Part shown: positions 5,539 through 5,982 of the stretch, piece after piece
Layout: the number at the start of each line of letters is the position of its first letter
Numbering within the stretch: position 1 is the first letter of the stretch
Position numbers and translations under genes: made by a program
The notes under the pieces: model-generated
What the model saw: the letters and a program-made list of their open reading frames with translations, nothing else
The model's database searches: none
Told to the model about the DNA's origin: nothing
Assembly: GCA_025453435.1 (NCBI GenBank)
Contig: JALOQI010000034.1
Span: 1 to 5,982, forward strand
Direction: 5' to 3'
From: Candidatus Omnitrophota bacterium
GTDB lineage: Bacteria > Omnitrophota > Koll11 > Gygaellales > Profunditerraquicolaceae
DNA length: 5,982 bases

Positions 5539-5982
5539 AATCCCACGATCTTAAGCATCTTATTGACGCTCTCGTATTCCAGAAGGAAAATCACAAACAG
5601 ATCTATCTCGGTATTCTCGATGATCATTTTGTTTTCGATAGGCAGGAGATAATTGATGCCTTCATCCGCAAATCTGCGGATCAAAAGTTTGTTAAGCCTG
5701 TCCATACGGTCCACTACAGTCTGCGGTATGGAAAGCATAAGCTGATGAAGCTCGAGCATCTGGCCCACGGCGTTCAAATATGCGCCGGCAAGTATATGGG
5801 AACTCTCCGAAAGCGCCGATGCCTCCAGAAGATTGAGAAGCTGAGTGGTGCCCATCTTTCTCTTGGTCAGTATGTCTATGAGTAAAAGCGCGCTCTTCTG
5901 CGAAAAAAGCGCAAGCATCCCTCCGCGCAGCTCTCCCAGGATCTTAAGGTCTACGGCGATACCGATATCGTCGGGCTGCATC
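5535..5982 (-). CDS. cheC: CheC-family protein, 3' part (N-terminus lies outside the window)
   Basis: The minus-strand frame is open from the window edge to the TGA at 5535-5537. The visible part, 148 residues counted from the Met at 5979-5981, matches the C-terminal two thirds of CheC: a strand-turn-strand (DIGIAVDLKILGELRGGMLALF), then a helix with the second phosphatase motif, then IP (85-86), then a final strand-helix ending LKIVGL. That Met is likely internal, since the first CheC helix is missing and the strand it begins is mid-domain. Around the second motif Ser55-x3-Glu59 are kept, but the catalytic Asn position is His62 and the conserved Pro (86) is one residue further on than usual. 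The stop overlaps the FtsA-like start. It is a paralogue of, and clearly different from, the CheC at the other edge. The status of its first motif is unknown from this window. FliY or CheX are possible alternatives but fit less well. Confidence 0.75.
   Translation of the reverse strand, partial: MQPDDIGIAVDLKILGELRGGMLALFSQKSALLLIDILTKRKMGTTQLLNLLEASALSESSHILAGAYLNAVGQMLELHQLMLSIPQTVVDRMDRLNKLLIRRFADEGINYLLPIENKMIIENTEIDLFVIFLLEYESVNKMLKIVGL

Overview
The window is one compact run of eight genes, all on the minus strand, so the biological order runs from high to low coordinates: cheC-like (3' part) > FtsA-fold actin-like ATPase with a long C-terminal extension > comFB-like > cheR > cheY > cheD > cheB > cheC-like (5' part). 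Gaps range from 15 bases to 4-base overlaps (ATGA at 5535-5538, TTGA at 3122-3125, TAATG at 1876-1880). There is no stretch without a gene longer than 15 bases, and I see no promoter or terminator. The simplest reading is the middle of a single polycistronic transcript whose two ends lie outside the window.

Five or six of the genes form a chemosensory adaptation and signal-termination module. CheR methylates receptors. CheB demethylates and deamidates them under control of its receiver domain. CheD deamidates receptors and binds CheC. CheY is the single-domain output regulator. The two CheC-like proteins at the two edges belong to the CheY-P phosphatase family. The set CheB + CheC + CheD + CheR is the Bacillus/Thermotoga style of adaptation rather than the E. 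coli CheZ style. CheA, CheW and receptors are not in the window and may lie just outside it.

Two genes are unexpected in such a module. One is a 712-residue protein with a complete FtsA/PilM-type actin fold (residues about 1-380) followed by about 330 residues of repeated 'VNG...GD.I' units, roughly 60 residues apart. The other is an 87-residue ComFB-family protein with a Cys-X-Cys-X2-Cys cluster. Both sit between cheC and cheR and are tightly linked to their neighbours, which suggests that the chemosensory output is tied to a cytoskeletal or polar-localisation factor and possibly to a cyclic-dinucleotide input.

The signalling proteins carry local peculiarities. CheY has a three-residue insertion beside its phosphoacceptor loop that looks like a 9-bp tandem duplication. 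Each CheC-like protein lacks the expected catalytic Asn in the one motif visible here (Thr in one, His in the other). CheR has no ATG and must start at a TTG.

Organism: a bacterium of moderate GC with frequent ATA (Ile) and AGG (Arg) codons. Gene content fits an anaerobic or uncultured lineage with Firmicutes/Thermotogae-like chemotaxis genes; Omnitrophota or a clostridial relative are possible, but the window alone does not settle this. No mobile element, RNA gene or CRISPR is visible.
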